Source: Lysobacter alkalisoli (GTDB lineage Bacteria > Pseudomonadota > Gammaproteobacteria > Xanthomonadales > Xanthomonadaceae). From it: a DNA stretch of 64,000 nt. The translations under genes and the position numbers were made by a program. Shown in pieces: positions 21,746 to 30,878 of the stretch (within the stretch, counting starts at the first letter, position 1; every line of letters starts with the position of its first letter). The stretch covers positions 1,312,001 through 1,376,000 of the forward strand of contig NZ_CP041242.1 in NCBI RefSeq assembly GCF_006547045.1. Direction: 5' to 3'. The notes under the pieces are model-generated. The model saw only the letters and a program-made list of their open reading frames with translations. It had not been told where the DNA came from and searched no databases.

Positions 21746-22297
21746 TTAGTGCGGGACGATGGCCGCTGCCAGTCCGCGCAGCTGCGACAGCAATTCCTGC
21801 GGCCTCTCCGGGCTGAGCAGGATCAGTTTGCCGTCGCGTCGTGGAAGCAGCAACACGCGCTCGCGACGGGTCAGCAGGCAGAACGCCTTGGCCCTGTTGC
21901 GCAACCGGAAGTGCCCGGCACTGAAGCCGGGCAGGGCGTAGCCGTTGGTCTTGAGCATCGGTTTGTATTCGGTGTGCTCGGCCAGGTCGACGATGCGTGC
22001 TTTGCCGAGATCGAGGGCATCGATGGAGACCCGCTTGGTATAGAGCGTCGCCGCGACGACCAGTTCGCGGCCCTCGATGGCGATGCGGCGGCGTCGCAAT
22101 GCCAGCAGCAGGCCGGTCATCAGCAGGGCGATGAAGAATGGTGTGACCAGCCAGGCCGGTGCCGGCGTGGCCTGCTTTTGCGGCAGCAGCAGCGTGCCGA
22201 TCACGACGGCCACCGCCGGCAAGATCAGGGTCAGCCACGCGATGCGCCGCAGCGGGGCGAGCGGGAACTCCTGCGCGGGCATGTTCGTCCGCTTCAT
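21746..22297 (-). CDS. PH-like domain membrane protein
   Basis: 183 residues with two N-terminal membrane segments (about 18-65) followed by a soluble domain that begins RRRRIAIEGRELVVAATLYTKRV and resembles bacterial PH-like (bPH) domains. Its start overlaps the stop of the CPBP gene by 4 bp. Function unknown. Confidence 0.65.
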   Translation of the reverse strand: MKRTNMPAQEFPLAPLRRIAWLTLILPAVAVVIGTLLLPQKQATPAPAWLVTPFFIALLMTGLLLALRRRRIAIEGRELVVAATLYTKRVSIDALDLGKARIVDLAEHTEYKPMLKTNGYALPGFSAGHFRLRNRAKAFCLLTRRERVLLLPRRDGKLILLSPERPQELLSQLRGLAAAIVPH

Positions 22298-23106
22298 GGG
22301 CCAGCTCCACCGGAAACCAGGGGCGTCACCACGTGCAGCACGATGTCGGCGCTGAAGTGGGCGACGATGGCCATCTCCAGCCCACGCTTCCAGTACAGCC
22401 AGCCGAAGGCCAGGCCGGCGATCGCGTTCAACAGCAGCGTCCGCAGCACGACGATGGCGTCGAGGCCCCAGATCGTGTTCGCGACGGGGAGGTGGCCGGC
22501 GCCGAACAGCAACGCGGCGATCACGATCGCGGCCCAGTAGACGGCCGGCGGCGGCATGGACTTGCGCAGTCTGGCGACCAGCCAGACCAGCAGGGTCATC
22601 AGGAACAACCGCAGTTGCAGCTCTTCGACGATGCCGCCGTAGAACGACGCGAGCAACCCGTTGAGCGCGGACTTCGCGGCATCGGCCTCGGCCGGCGGAT
22701 TGCGCATTTCGGGTAGCAAGGGGTCGATCAGGCCGGAGAGGGCGAGGATGGCCAGAGCGACCGCGATGCCGATAACGATGGCCTGCAGCGGACGTGGGCT
22801 GTCGTCTTCAAGCGGCTGCCGGTTGAGCCAATGCTGCAGCAACGGCGCGCCGAGCCCGACCCGGTGGCCCATGCGCAGGCCGGCCAGCGACATCAGGCCG
22901 AGCATCACCAGGGCTTGCACGGATTGCGCGATGGCCAGCACCGTGATTGAGACCGGCAGCTTCTCGAACTTCTCCGGCATGATCTGCACGAGGTAGGGAA
23001 ACACTGCGACCACGGCCATGGCCGAGACCGCGCCCAGCAAGGCGGCGATCTTGAGGTCGTGTTTCCACGGCGTGATCGAAGCGGGCAGGGTGGTCGCGGC
23101 GGCCAT
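22294..23106 (-). CDS. CPBP family intramembrane metalloprotease (Abi/CAAX-like)
   Basis: 270 residues, about eight membrane segments. The family motifs are visible: EELQLR (Glu161, Glu162, Arg166), FGAGHLP, and HFSADIVLH. Homologues include CAAX prenyl proteases, bacteriocin self-immunity proteins and site-2-like processing enzymes. The start ATG is embedded in the stop of the DUF4177 gene. Its substrate is unknown; it could process a product of the same operon. Confidence 0.88.
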   Translation of the reverse strand: MAAATTLPASITPWKHDLKIAALLGAVSAMAVVAVFPYLVQIMPEKFEKLPVSITVLAIAQSVQALVMLGLMSLAGLRMGHRVGLGAPLLQHWLNRQPLEDDSPRPLQAIVIGIAVALAILALSGLIDPLLPEMRNPPAEADAAKSALNGLLASFYGGIVEELQLRLFLMTLLVWLVARLRKSMPPPAVYWAAIVIAALLFGAGHLPVANTIWGLDAIVVLRTLLLNAIAGLAFGWLYWKRGLEMAIVAHFSADIVLHVVTPLVSGGAGP

Positions 23107-23285
23107 CACTGCGGCCTCTTGAACACCAGAAGTGCGGGGTACATTGGCCCCGGGACGATCACGTTGACCAGTTCCCAGCCGAGTCGGCCCTGCTTGTCCA
23201 TTGCTTCCTGCAGCGCGTCGGGCTTGTAGCTGCCCATCAGCGACGGCTTGACCTCGATGACCTGGTACTTCCAGTTGCTGCTCAT
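23106..23285 (-). CDS. DUF4177-like small protein
   Basis: A 59-residue ORF beginning [15 protein letters not shown] and containing the GWELVNVI motif typical of DUF4177 proteins, ending VFKRPQ. It overlaps both neighbours (ATGA with the Arc-like gene, TGATG with the CPBP gene), which supports translation. Function is unknown. Confidence 0.85.
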   Translation of the reverse strand: MSSNWKYQVIEVKPSLMGSYKPDALQEAMDKQGRLGWELVNVIVPGPMYPALLVFKRPQ

Positions 23286-23485
23286 TGACTGCCTCCTTCT
23301 GGCTTGCGCTCCCTGTCGGGCGTCTCGCCGGGCTTCGGCAGCCGGCCGGCCTTGCGCAGTGCGTCGCGCAACACGTATTCGATCTGTGCGTTGAGGCTGC
23401 GAAGTTCGTCGTCGGCCCAGCGCTGCGCCGCGGCCAGGACCTCGGCATTGATGCGCAGCGGATAGGCCTTCTTCTTTTCGCTCAT
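23282..23485 (-). CDS. Arc-type ribbon-helix-helix DNA-binding protein
   Basis: 67 residues: [19 protein letters not shown], then [20 protein letters not shown], the beta strand plus two helices of the Arc/MetJ fold, with a polar tail. It overlaps both flanking genes by 4 bp. It may autoregulate the operon by binding the TGATATCA palindrome upstream of the SPFH gene (inference). Confidence 0.85.
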   Translation of the reverse strand: MSEKKKAYPLRINAEVLAAAQRWADDELRSLNAQIEYVLRDALRKAGRLPKPGETPDRERKPEGGSQ

Positions 23486-23766
23486 CAGTGATCTCGTGGC
23501 CCGCCGCGACGCAGGTGCAGCAGCAGCGACACCAGCAGTACGTTCACCGCCACCACCATCGCCGCCACCACGGCCATGGCCCAGCCCTTGCTGTCGCCGG
23601 CCCAGTACAGGGCGAGCGCACCGATGAAGATGGCGATCGCGATCATGGCCCAGCGCAATGCCGAACCGCGGGAGTGCATATCGCCGGTGCGCAGGTTCCA
23701 CCACGCGATGCCAAGTGCCGGCAGGCCGGACAAGGCGATGATCATCGGGATGAGTGCGTCGGTCAT
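23485..23766 (-). CDS. Small membrane protein of the SPFH operon
   Basis: 93 residues with three hydrophobic segments ([57 protein letters not shown]) and a basic C terminus. I do not recognise a family. It lies 35 bp after the SPFH gene and overlaps the Arc-like gene, so it is part of one transcript. Confidence 0.75.
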   Translation of the reverse strand: MTDALIPMIIALSGLPALGIAWWNLRTGDMHSRGSALRWAMIAIAIFIGALALYWAGDSKGWAMAVVAAMVVAVNVLLVSLLLHLRRGGPRDH

Positions 23767-23801
23767 CGGGTTTCCTGAAAAATCCGCGCCTGGATACGCG
23801 A

Positions 23802-24665
23802 TCAGTACAGCGTGCCGGCGTTGACGATCGGCTGGGTGCTGCGGTCGCCGCACAGCACCACCAGCAGGTTGCTGACCATGGCCGCCTTGCGCTCCTCGTC
23901 GAGGTCGACTACGCCGTTCTTCTGCAGCTCGCCCAGCGCCATCTCGACCATGCCGACCGCACCGGCGACGATCCGCGTGCGTGCCGCGATCACCGCGTTG
24001 GCCTGCTGCCGTTGCAGCATCGCCTGAGCAATTTCCGGTGCGTAGGCGAGATGGCTGATCCGCGCCTCCAGCACGTCCACGCCAGCCGCGGTCAGGCGCT
24101 CGTCCAGATGTTCCTTGAGGCGGTCGGAGATCTCGCTGGGATGGCTGCGCAACGAGATCTGGTCGTCCTCGTGCTGGTCGTAGGGGTAGGTGGTCGCCAT
24201 CGCACGCAGCGCCGCCTCGGACTGGATGTGGACGAAGCTCTCGTAGTCGTCGACGTTGAACACCGCCTCGGCCGAGTCGACCACCTTCCATACGATCACC
24301 GCCGCGATCTCGATCGGGCTGCCGTCGAGTTCGTTGACCTTGAGCCGACCGCTCTCGAAGTTGCGCACCCGCAGCGAGACCTTGCGCTTGCTGAAGAACG
24401 GGTTGTTCCAGCGCAGGCCGTTCTCGTGCACGGTGCCGACATACTTGCCGAACAGGCTCAGCACCGCCGACTGGTTGGGCTGCACGGTGTACAGGCCGAC
24501 GAGCATGAACACCACGATCGCGATCACCCCCAGCGCCACGAAGAGCAGCGGCGGCCGGCCGGTGCCGACGGCCTGGAAGGCCAGGTAGCCCGCGCCCAAC
24601 ACGGCCAGGATCAGCACAAGTAGCAGCGGGATGCCGGGCAGGGAGCGGATGGGATTTTCTTTCAT
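23802..24665 (-). CDS. SPFH/band 7 domain membrane protein
   Basis: 287 residues: two N-terminal membrane segments (about 11-60), then an SPFH domain ([34 protein letters not shown]-type helix [12 protein letters not shown]) and a coiled [18 protein letters not shown] stretch. Related to stomatin/flotillin proteins that organise membrane domains and regulate proteases or channels. First gene of a seven-gene run; the 19-bp palindrome lies 32 bp upstream of its start. Confidence 0.9.
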   Translation of the reverse strand: MKENPIRSLPGIPLLLVLILAVLGAGYLAFQAVGTGRPPLLFVALGVIAIVVFMLVGLYTVQPNQSAVLSLFGKYVGTVHENGLRWNNPFFSKRKVSLRVRNFESGRLKVNELDGSPIEIAAVIVWKVVDSAEAVFNVDDYESFVHIQSEAALRAMATTYPYDQHEDDQISLRSHPSEISDRLKEHLDERLTAAGVDVLEARISHLAYAPEIAQAMLQRQQANAVIAARTRIVAGAVGMVEMALGELQKNGVVDLDEERKAAMVSNLLVVLCGDRSTQPIVNAGTLY

Positions 24666-24696
24666 GGCGGTGTCCTCCTTGGGATGTCGGGCAATG

Positions 24697-24715
24697 TGAT
24701 ATCAAATTGATATCA
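24697..24715 (-). promoter_or_regulatory. Perfect 19-bp palindrome, candidate operator of the SPFH operon
   Basis: TGATATCAA, a central A, then TTGATATCA. Each arm is itself nearly palindromic, giving two TGATATCA units, as ribbon-helix-helix repressors often need. Located just upstream of the SPFH start. Confidence 0.65.
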
Positions 24716-24791
24716 AGTCAAGTAACTGGCCGCCAAGCAGGCACGGCGCCCCCTCCGGGAAGTACCCGGAAGTCCGGTAAAGCATTGAATA

Positions 24792-25760
24792 TCAATCAGG
24801 TACGGTTGCTTCCGCTGGAGCTTTCAACTCCGGGCGAATCCGGTACAGCGGTGCCGGAATGAACTCGCCGGTGGCAAACAGGGCGCTGCCATCCACGCTC
24901 CAGCCCAGCGCCTCGGCCTGCGGCAGCCAGGGCAGGGGACTGATCGAGGGCGGTCGCGAGACTGCGGAACTCCACTCCTCCGCGCCGAGGCGGGGGTAGA
25001 TCAGCAGGTTGCCGTAGGTCATCACCGCCAGGGTGCGGCCATCGGGCGAGATGTCGGCGGCGGTGACCTGATGTTCGATTTTTGCCCTGAGCGGAGCGTT
25101 GTCGGGCAGGTCGGTGGCCGGACCGGGCGCCCCGGCAAGGGTGCCGACCGGGCTCGCGGTCAGCAGGCCTTCGCTGTCGGGACGCAGCGGCAGCATGAAC
25201 AGTTCCGGCGGAGTGCGCTTCTTCGAGATCAGCAGGATCTGGCCGCGTTCGGCATCCACCGCCACCGCCTCGCAGTCGCGGGCGCCGTCGGGCCAGCGGA
25301 AGGCGATCGACCAGGCCGGTTCCAGGCGTGCGTTCTCCAGCGTGTCGGGTTCCTCGAACACATGCAGCTGCAGGCTGTGGCGCAGGCCGCCGTTGTCGCC
25401 GGTGTCGGCGATCAGCAACCAGGCCTTGCCGTCGAGCTCGAACGCGGCCATGTCCTCCCAGTCGGTCTTGGTCACGCCTTCGACACGGAAGGTGGCGAGT
25501 CGCGAACCGCTGTCGCTGACCGCGAACAGGCGCTCGGGATTGCCGCCGTCGTCGTGCATCCACAGCACGCCGGGGTGGCGGCGCGAGGCGGCCAGGCCGC
25601 TGATCTCGCTCATCTGCGGGTCCAGCAACGCACCCATGAGCTGGCTCCCCGGCGCCTGAGCATCATCGCTGCGGCAGGCGGGAAGCAGCAGTGCCAGCGA
25701 CAGGCACAGCACAGCCAGGCGGGCGCGTGGTCGGGTCGGGTTGGCCGGCGGCGGCGTCAT
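24792..25760 (-). CDS. Lipoprotein of beta-propeller type, unknown function
   Basis: 322 residues from MTPPPANPTRPR. A lipoprotein signal ends LLLPAC (Cys about 29). The rest shows repeated short segments typical of a propeller or esterase-like phytase-type fold (SEISGLAASRRHPGVLWMHDDGG; DWEDMAAFELDGKAWLLIADTGDN; DCEAVAVDAERGQILLISKK). Similar proteins are usually annotated as hypothetical lipoproteins. Divergent from purT. Confidence 0.7.
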   Translation of the reverse strand: MTPPPANPTRPRARLAVLCLSLALLLPACRSDDAQAPGSQLMGALLDPQMSEISGLAASRRHPGVLWMHDDGGNPERLFAVSDSGSRLATFRVEGVTKTDWEDMAAFELDGKAWLLIADTGDNGGLRHSLQLHVFEEPDTLENARLEPAWSIAFRWPDGARDCEAVAVDAERGQILLISKKRTPPELFMLPLRPDSEGLLTASPVGTLAGAPGPATDLPDNAPLRAKIEHQVTAADISPDGRTLAVMTYGNLLIYPRLGAEEWSSAVSRPPSISPLPWLPQAEALGWSVDGSALFATGEFIPAPLYRIRPELKAPAEATVPD

Positions 25761-25876
25761 GACCGAAGCATGGCATGGTGCCGTCGGGCACCCAAGACGG
25801 TCGGCAGGGCAGGGCCCGGAAGTTAGACTTGTGGCCCGCTTCCGCAATCTCCAGGCTACGCATGACCATGACGCGC

Positions 25877-27091
25877 ATGACAAAAATCGGTACCCCGCTC
25901 TCGCCTCATGCCTTCCGTGTCCTGCTGCTCGGATCCGGCGAGCTGGGCAAGGAGGTCGCGATCGAACTGCAGCGTTTTGGCGTCGAAGTGATTGCCGCCG
26001 ACCGCTACGCCGATGCTCCGGCCATGCAGGTCGCCCATCGCAGCCACGTGCTCGACATGCTCGACGGCCAGGCGGTGCGCGAATTGATCGCGGCCGAACG
26101 GCCGAACCTGATCGTGCCGGAGATCGAGGCCATCCATACCCCGACCCTGGTCGAACTGGAACGCGAGTTCGCCGGACGCGGTTCCGATACCCGGGTGATA
26201 CCAACCGCCCGTGCCGCCCGTCTGACCATGGACCGCGAGGGTATCCGCCGCCTCGCCGCCGAAACCCTGGGCTTGCCGACTTCGCCCTATCGCTTCGTCG
26301 ACACGCAGGAGGAATACCGCGCCGCGGTGGCGGAGATCGGCCTGCCATGCGTGGTCAAGCCGGTGATGTCGTCCTCGGGCAAGGGCCAGAGCACGGTGCG
26401 CGGCGACGCCGACATCGACAAGGCCTGGGAGTATGCGCAGACCGGCGGTCGCGCGGGCGCCGGGCGCTGCATCGTCGAGGGTTTCATCGATTTCGACTAT
26501 GAGATCACCCTGCTGACCGTGCGTCACGCCGGCGGCACCGCGTTCTGCGCGCCGATCGGTCACCTGCAGCGCGATGGCGACTACCGCGAGAGTTGGCAGC
26601 CGCAACCGATGTCGCCGAAGGCGCTGGAACGCGCGCAGGAGATCGCGCGAAAAATCACCGACGACCTTGGCGGCTGGGGCCTGTTCGGTGTCGAGTTGTT
26701 CGTGAAGGGCGACGAGGTCTGGTTCAGCGAGGTCTCGCCACGCCCGCACGACACCGGCCTGGTCACCCTGGCCTCGCAGGTGCTCAGCGAGTTCGCCCTG
26801 CATGCGCGGGCGATCCTCGGCCTGCCGATCCACGCCGATGGCGATGGCGTGGTGCCGCATGTCGGCCCGACCGCCTCCTGCGCGGTGCTGGCGCAGGGGC
26901 ATGGCGTGCCGGTATTCGAAGGTGTGGATGTCGCGCTGTCCGCGCCCGGCACCCAGCTGCGCCTGTTCGGCAAGCCTCGCGTCGAAGGCCAGCGCCGGGT
27001 CGCGGTGACGCTGGCGCATGGCGACGATGTCGAGCAGGCGCGTGCCGCTGCGCGCGAGGCGGCGGACAGGTTGAAGGTTGGCTTGCGCTGA
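25877..27091 (+). CDS. purT: Formate-dependent phosphoribosylglycinamide formyltransferase PurT
   Basis: About 404 residues. ATP-grasp enzyme converting GAR to formyl-GAR with formate and ATP in purine synthesis. [18 protein letters not shown] is the N-terminal nucleotide-binding signature; [14 protein letters not shown] is the ATP-grasp loop and [16 protein letters not shown] the catalytic segment. Three in-frame ATGs (25862, 25868, 25877) are close together; the last gives the usual MTKIGTPLS start. Confidence 0.96.
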   Translation: MTKIGTPLSPHAFRVLLLGSGELGKEVAIELQRFGVEVIAADRYADAPAMQVAHRSHVLDMLDGQAVRELIAAERPNLIVPEIEAIHTPTLVELEREFAGRGSDTRVIPTARAARLTMDREGIRRLAAETLGLPTSPYRFVDTQEEYRAAVAEIGLPCVVKPVMSSSGKGQSTVRGDADIDKAWEYAQTGGRAGAGRCIVEGFIDFDYEITLLTVRHAGGTAFCAPIGHLQRDGDYRESWQPQPMSPKALERAQEIARKITDDLGGWGLFGVELFVKGDEVWFSEVSPRPHDTGLVTLASQVLSEFALHARAILGLPIHADGDGVVPHVGPTASCAVLAQGHGVPVFEGVDVALSAPGTQLRLFGKPRVEGQRRVAVTLAHGDDVEQARAAAREAADRLKVGLR

Positions 27092-27137
27092 GGGCCGCTG
27101 CAGTCGTCTCCACGCGTTTCTGTCTAAGGAGTAGAGA

Positions 27138-27434
27138 GTGAAAGACACCCAAGGCTACGCCGTGTTCTTCTTCCCGCAGGCCGTCGAGGCGCTGGGCGGG
27201 GCGATCAAGCCCTACCTGCAGGGCGAGGAAGGTGTCGAGCACGTGATGTGCCGCGAGGTCGACACCGGCGGTGCTTTCATCAAGATGATGCTCGATGGTC
27301 ACACTCCGGCCGGTGAGACGGTGTCGCTGGAGCTGATGGTGCCGTCCGGCATGGTGCGGATGATCGTGTCGGCGCGCAGCGAGGAGGCATTCGGCTTCGG
27401 GCCGCGCTGGGGGGCGCAAGCCGGAAGTGAGTGA
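27138..27434 (+). CDS. Conserved hypothetical protein
   Basis: 98 residues, soluble, with a predicted alpha/beta pattern (GYAVFFFPQAVEALGGAIKPYL; GAFIKMMLDG; VSLELMVPSGMVRMIVSA). I do not recognise the family. AAGGAG precedes the GTG/ATG start region and it follows purT by 46 bp, so it may share its transcript. Confidence 0.7.
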   Translation: MKDTQGYAVFFFPQAVEALGGAIKPYLQGEEGVEHVMCREVDTGGAFIKMMLDGHTPAGETVSLELMVPSGMVRMIVSARSEEAFGFGPRWGAQAGSE

Positions 27435-27497
27435 AGGGGAATGAGTAGGGAGGAGGGAAGCGAACGCTCACTCCTCAATCCTTACCTTTCACTCCTG
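27424..27497. repeat. Second purine/pyrimidine-rich imperfect palindrome
   Basis: AAGTGAGTGAAGGGGAATGAG faces CTCACTCCTCAATCC and CTTTCACTCCTG. Same type as 12962-13067. It lies between convergent genes and overlaps both stop regions. Confidence 0.6.
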
Positions 27498-28714
27498 ATT
27501 TCAACGTCCACCCACACCAGCCGATGGTCGCTGGCTTCGACCAGTTCCGCGCCGGGTTCGCCGGCCTTCGGCCAGAAAACGCCGCTGTCCTTCACCGACA
27601 GCCCGACCGAGGGCAGTACGTAGTCCAGCCGCAGGGTGCCGGTACGCGGGCCATAGTCGCCGGTGGCATGGCCGGGGTCGCCCACGCGGGTGATGCCGGA
27701 ATATCGTGCGGCAGCTTCCACCGCACCCTCACTGCGCGGCGTGGCCATGCGCACGACGCGCGGGTGTTCGAGCAGTTCGAGGATGGCTTCGTGGCGGCCA
27801 TCGCCATCGGCCGGATCGTTGTTGAGGTCGCCGGCGATCACGAAGCGTGCATCCGCATCCAGTCCGCCGCAGTGGCCGGTGTCGTCGCACAGCCAGGTCG
27901 TTTCCTCCGCGGAAATGTACTCTCGCCACAGCCGGATCTCATCGGCATTGCGCGCGCCGTTGCGGTCTTCGGGGCCGTCGAATACCGGTGGGGTCGGATG
28001 CGCGGCCAACATGTGCAACGTGCCGCCCGGGGTGCGCACCGGCACATCCCAGTGGGACTTCGACGACAGCCGCAGCTGAGACCAAATCTGCGGCGGGTAG
28101 TGCGGCGTGCCGGTGGCCGGGTCGCGTGGTTGCCGGGCATCGGGCATCGCGCTCCACTTCAGCAGCTGGAACGTGCGTGCTGCCTCGGTATCGATCGGAT
28201 ACAGCGACAGCACCAGCATGCCGTACTGGCCCGGATGCAGACCGTAGCCCCAGGCGTCGTTGCCGCGTTCGCGCCCTTCCCCGCCGATCGCGCCGTTGCC
28301 ATCCAGGTCCAGCCCGCTCTGCAGGCCGGTATTGACCGGTGCGAGGTAGCGGTACGGATAGTGCAACGGCTCGCTACCGCCAGGCTGTGCGACCTCGAGA
28401 TAGCGCTGCTGGAACAGATCGGCGGCGCGGTGGGATTCGTCGTAATCGAATTCGTTGAGCAGCACGATATCCGGCCGCACCCGTTGCAGCACGGCGGCGA
28501 CGCTGCGCGCACCGGCGTCATCGTTCTCCAGCCGCTCGATCAGGCCGCCGCTGGTGTCGGCATACAGCGATGTGTTGTAGGTGGCGAGGCGGAGATGTGT
28601 GGTTGGAAGCATCGGTTCGGGCGGGGCCTCATGCGCTTCGCTGAGTGCACAGCCGGTGGAGAGGGTAACGAGGGCAATGGCAGCGAAGGATGCGTGGCGG
28701 AGCAAGCGGGTCAT
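27482..28714 (-). CDS. Endonuclease/exonuclease/phosphatase family lipoprotein
   Basis: 410 residues. The signal ends in lipobox STGC. The EEP fold is shown by [23 protein letters not shown] (metal-binding Glu), [15 protein letters not shown] and the closing [11 protein letters not shown] (catalytic His). Such exported EEP proteins can be phosphodiesterases or nucleases; the substrate is unknown. Its ATG overlaps the stop of bpt upstream, so the two are translationally coupled. Confidence 0.88.
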   Translation of the reverse strand: MTRLLRHASFAAIALVTLSTGCALSEAHEAPPEPMLPTTHLRLATYNTSLYADTSGGLIERLENDDAGARSVAAVLQRVRPDIVLLNEFDYDESHRAADLFQQRYLEVAQPGGSEPLHYPYRYLAPVNTGLQSGLDLDGNGAIGGEGRERGNDAWGYGLHPGQYGMLVLSLYPIDTEAARTFQLLKWSAMPDARQPRDPATGTPHYPPQIWSQLRLSSKSHWDVPVRTPGGTLHMLAAHPTPPVFDGPEDRNGARNADEIRLWREYISAEETTWLCDDTGHCGGLDADARFVIAGDLNNDPADGDGRHEAILELLEHPRVVRMATPRSEGAVEAAARYSGITRVGDPGHATGDYGPRTGTLRLDYVLPSVGLSVKDSGVFWPKAGEPGAELVEASDHRLVWVDVEIRSER

Positions 28715-29493
28715 GCGTTGTCCTGGTCGATGAAGCTGTCAGGCGATGCCTTGTCCTCGTCGAAAGCATGCCAGCCGCGGCCATCGAACGCCTCCAGCGG
28801 ATGAAAGCGGCGCTTGTAGTCCATCTTGGCGTGGCCGGCGATCCAGTAGCCGAGGTAGAGATGTTCGCGGCGCTCACGGCGCGCCCATTCGATCTGCTTG
28901 AGGATGGCCAGCGTGCCGAGGCCCCGGCGTGTTTCGTCGGGATCGAAGAAGGTATACACCGCCGACAGCGCATTTTCGGTGACATCGGTGACCGCAATCG
29001 CGAGCAGGCGCCCCGGACGTGGTGTGCCCGCCTCGCGCAGTTCCAGGAAGCGGCCTTCGCTCCAGCTGCCGATGAGGAACTGCTCGAATTCGACCGCGCC
29101 GTGGCCGTCCATGCCGCCGCCCGGGTGGCGTGCGCGCAGGTAGCGGCGATACAACGCGAGCTGTTCCTCGGTGCGCTGCGGCTGGCAGATGCGCATCTCG
29201 ACATCGGCGTTGCGGGCCAGGCAGCGACGCTGGCTGCGGCTCGGGCGGAAACGGTCGACCGCGATGCGTACCGCCACGCAGGCGCGGCAGCCATTGCAAT
29301 GCGGGCGGTAGACGATGTCGCCGGAGCGGCGGAAACCCCATTCCAGCGCCATTGGATACCACTCCGGCAGGCGCGGGTCGCGAGGATCCAACACCAGGTC
29401 GCGCGCGACGCGCTCGGGCCAGTAGCCACAGGCATGCTCGCCGGTGTGGAACAGGCGCAGGTCGTTGTCGTCAGGAGCCGGGGTCTTGCCCAT
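28711..29493 (-). CDS. bpt: Aspartate/glutamate leucyltransferase (Bpt)
   Basis: 260 residues. Transfers Leu from Leu-tRNA to N-terminal Asp or Glu of proteins, marking them for ClpS/ClpAP in the bacterial N-end rule. [10 protein letters not shown] near the N terminus and the cysteine cluster [11 protein letters not shown] (about 66-76) are the ATE signature; the C-terminal GNAT-like domain includes [15 protein letters not shown]. Confidence 0.95.
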   Translation of the reverse strand: MGKTPAPDDNDLRLFHTGEHACGYWPERVARDLVLDPRDPRLPEWYPMALEWGFRRSGDIVYRPHCNGCRACVAVRIAVDRFRPSRSQRRCLARNADVEMRICQPQRTEEQLALYRRYLRARHPGGGMDGHGAVEFEQFLIGSWSEGRFLELREAGTPRPGRLLAIAVTDVTENALSAVYTFFDPDETRRGLGTLAILKQIEWARRERREHLYLGYWIAGHAKMDYKRRFHPLEAFDGRGWHAFDEDKASPDSFIDQDNA

Positions 29494-29700
29494 GACGCCA
29501 GTCTAGGGCCTGGCAACGTCGTTGGGGCAAGCGCGACACCTCCTGTGATGGCGCTGCACGATGCTGCATGCCCGGCCGGGCGGCCTGTCCCGCGCCTGAA
29601 TCCGCCATGTCCGGGAGTCAACCGGCGCCGGTGCCGGGCGTTGATGGCTACAACGGCGCGCGGCACCCGCCACGGCGCCGCCCAACCGGAGACACCCACA

Positions 29701-30369
29701 ATGAATCGTCCCACTCTGATTACCGCCGTCGTCCTGGCCGCCCTGGCAGCCGGTACCACGGTGGCCGCCGCGCAGGACGCGCCCACCGGGAAGGGCGAAC
29801 GCGGCTTGCACATCATGAAACTCGATGCCAATGGCGATGGTGCCATCGACCGGGCCGAAGCTGCCGGGTCGCCGCGCCTGGCCGAGCGCTTCGATACCCT
29901 CGACAGCAACGGTGATGGCCGGCTGACCCGCAACGAACTGCCGGGGCACAAGGGCAAGGGCCATCGCGGCCACCGTGGTGGTCATGGCGGTATCGACCGG
30001 ATCATCGCCCTCGACGCCGATGGCGACGGCCGTATCAGCAAGGTCGAGGCTGCCGGGTCGCGTCACCTGGCCGAGCGCTTCGACGACATCGACGGCAACC
30101 GCGACGGTTACATCGTCCGCAGCGAACTGCGCGCGCACCACGAGAAGATGCGGGACGAGTTCAAAGTCCGCATGGACGAGCGCCAGAAGCAGAAGTTCGA
30201 TGCGGCCGACACCAACAACGACGGTCGCCTGAGCCGTGCCGAGGTCGAGGCCGGCATGCCGCATCTGGCCAAGGCCTTCAACTTCCTGGACGAGAACCGT
30301 GATGGCCACCTGAGCCGCGAAGAAGCGAAGCCGATGGGCGGCTTCGGCATGCATCGCGGCGGGCGTTGA
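29701..30369 (+). CDS. Periplasmic EF-hand calcium-binding protein
   Basis: 222 residues with a cleavable signal (LAALAAGTTVAAAQD). Six EF-hand-like loops are visible in three pairs: DANGDGAID, DSNGDGRLT, DADGDGRIS, DGNRDGYIV, DTNNDGRLS and DENRDGHLS. A His/Gly/Lys-rich spacer separates the first two pairs. Exported; role in calcium buffering or signalling is inferred. A strong terminator follows. Confidence 0.88.
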   Translation: MNRPTLITAVVLAALAAGTTVAAAQDAPTGKGERGLHIMKLDANGDGAIDRAEAAGSPRLAERFDTLDSNGDGRLTRNELPGHKGKGHRGHRGGHGGIDRIIALDADGDGRISKVEAAGSRHLAERFDDIDGNRDGYIVRSELRAHHEKMRDEFKVRMDERQKQKFDAADTNNDGRLSRAEVEAGMPHLAKAFNFLDENRDGHLSREEAKPMGGFGMHRGGR

Positions 30370-30411
30370 AACACCCTGTACTGCTTTGGCGCTCTCGGGG
30401 GAGCGCAGCGG

Positions 30412-30445
30412 GCGCCACGGTGTAGGCCGTGGCGCTTTTTTTTTT
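30412..30445 (+). terminator. Intrinsic terminator after the EF-hand gene
   Basis: GCGCCACGG / CCGTGGCGC stem with a 6-base loop and a run of ten T residues. Confidence 0.95.
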
Positions 30446-30540
30446 GGCTCTTCTCCCAGGTGAGGGGGAGCTCGCTTTCAGCGAAGGCGTCGACGCTGCC
30501 ATTTGTGTTCGATCGCCGGTTCTCGCCGCTACCTGGCTGT

Positions 30541-30643
30541 CCCGACGCGACCTGCCGGCCTTGACGGCGAATGTCCCCCGGCCGCCGCCCATGGCGGCGG
30601 CCTCCTCCTTGATTTCGCCGTCAAGGCCGGCAGGCCACGTCGG
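30541..30643. repeat. Palindromic element copy 1 (conserved GAATGTCCCCCGG core)
   Basis: Outer arms 30541-30570 and 30614-30643 pair with two mismatches. The inner part has GCGAATGTCCCCCGG, a GC hairpin around 30582-30600, and CCTCCTCCTTGATTTCG. Copy 2 lies inverted at 30724-30813. The stretch 30446-30878 between genes holds these two elements and nothing else I can identify. Confidence 0.75.
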
Positions 30644-30723
30644 GATCGCGCGGCCACGCTGGAACGCGAAGCAGACCCTCCCTGGGAGTGCGCTTTTGGA
30701 ACCACCGGTCATGTCGGAACGCC

Positions 30724-30813
30724 GGGGGCGAAGGCCCTTGGGTGCGAAATCAGGGAGGAGGCGCCGGCCCTGGCCGGTGCCGGGGGACATTCGCATCCAA
30801 GGGCCTTCGCTCC
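30724..30813. repeat. Palindromic element copy 2, inverted relative to copy 1
   Basis: Arms 30724-30746 and 30791-30813 pair. Read on the minus strand the inside again gives GCGAATGTCCCCCGG, a different GC hairpin, and CCTCCTCCCTGATTTCG. Arm sequences differ from copy 1 but remain self-complementary. Confidence 0.75.
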
Positions 30814-30878
30814 TGGCGGCCCGGTCATCCAACAGACCCGGCGCTTTTCCCCGATTGAGCAAAGACCCTATTTCGTGC

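Noticed and set aside
20835..22310. Long minus-strand frame continuing upstream of the DUF4332 gene
   Set aside because: It runs antiphase through the M15 and PH-like genes and has no domain features; only the last 136 residues are real.
23282..23485. Arc-like protein as antitoxin of a toxin-antitoxin pair
   Set aside because: The neighbouring small genes (DUF4177, three-helix membrane protein) show no toxin motif; an operon regulator is simpler.
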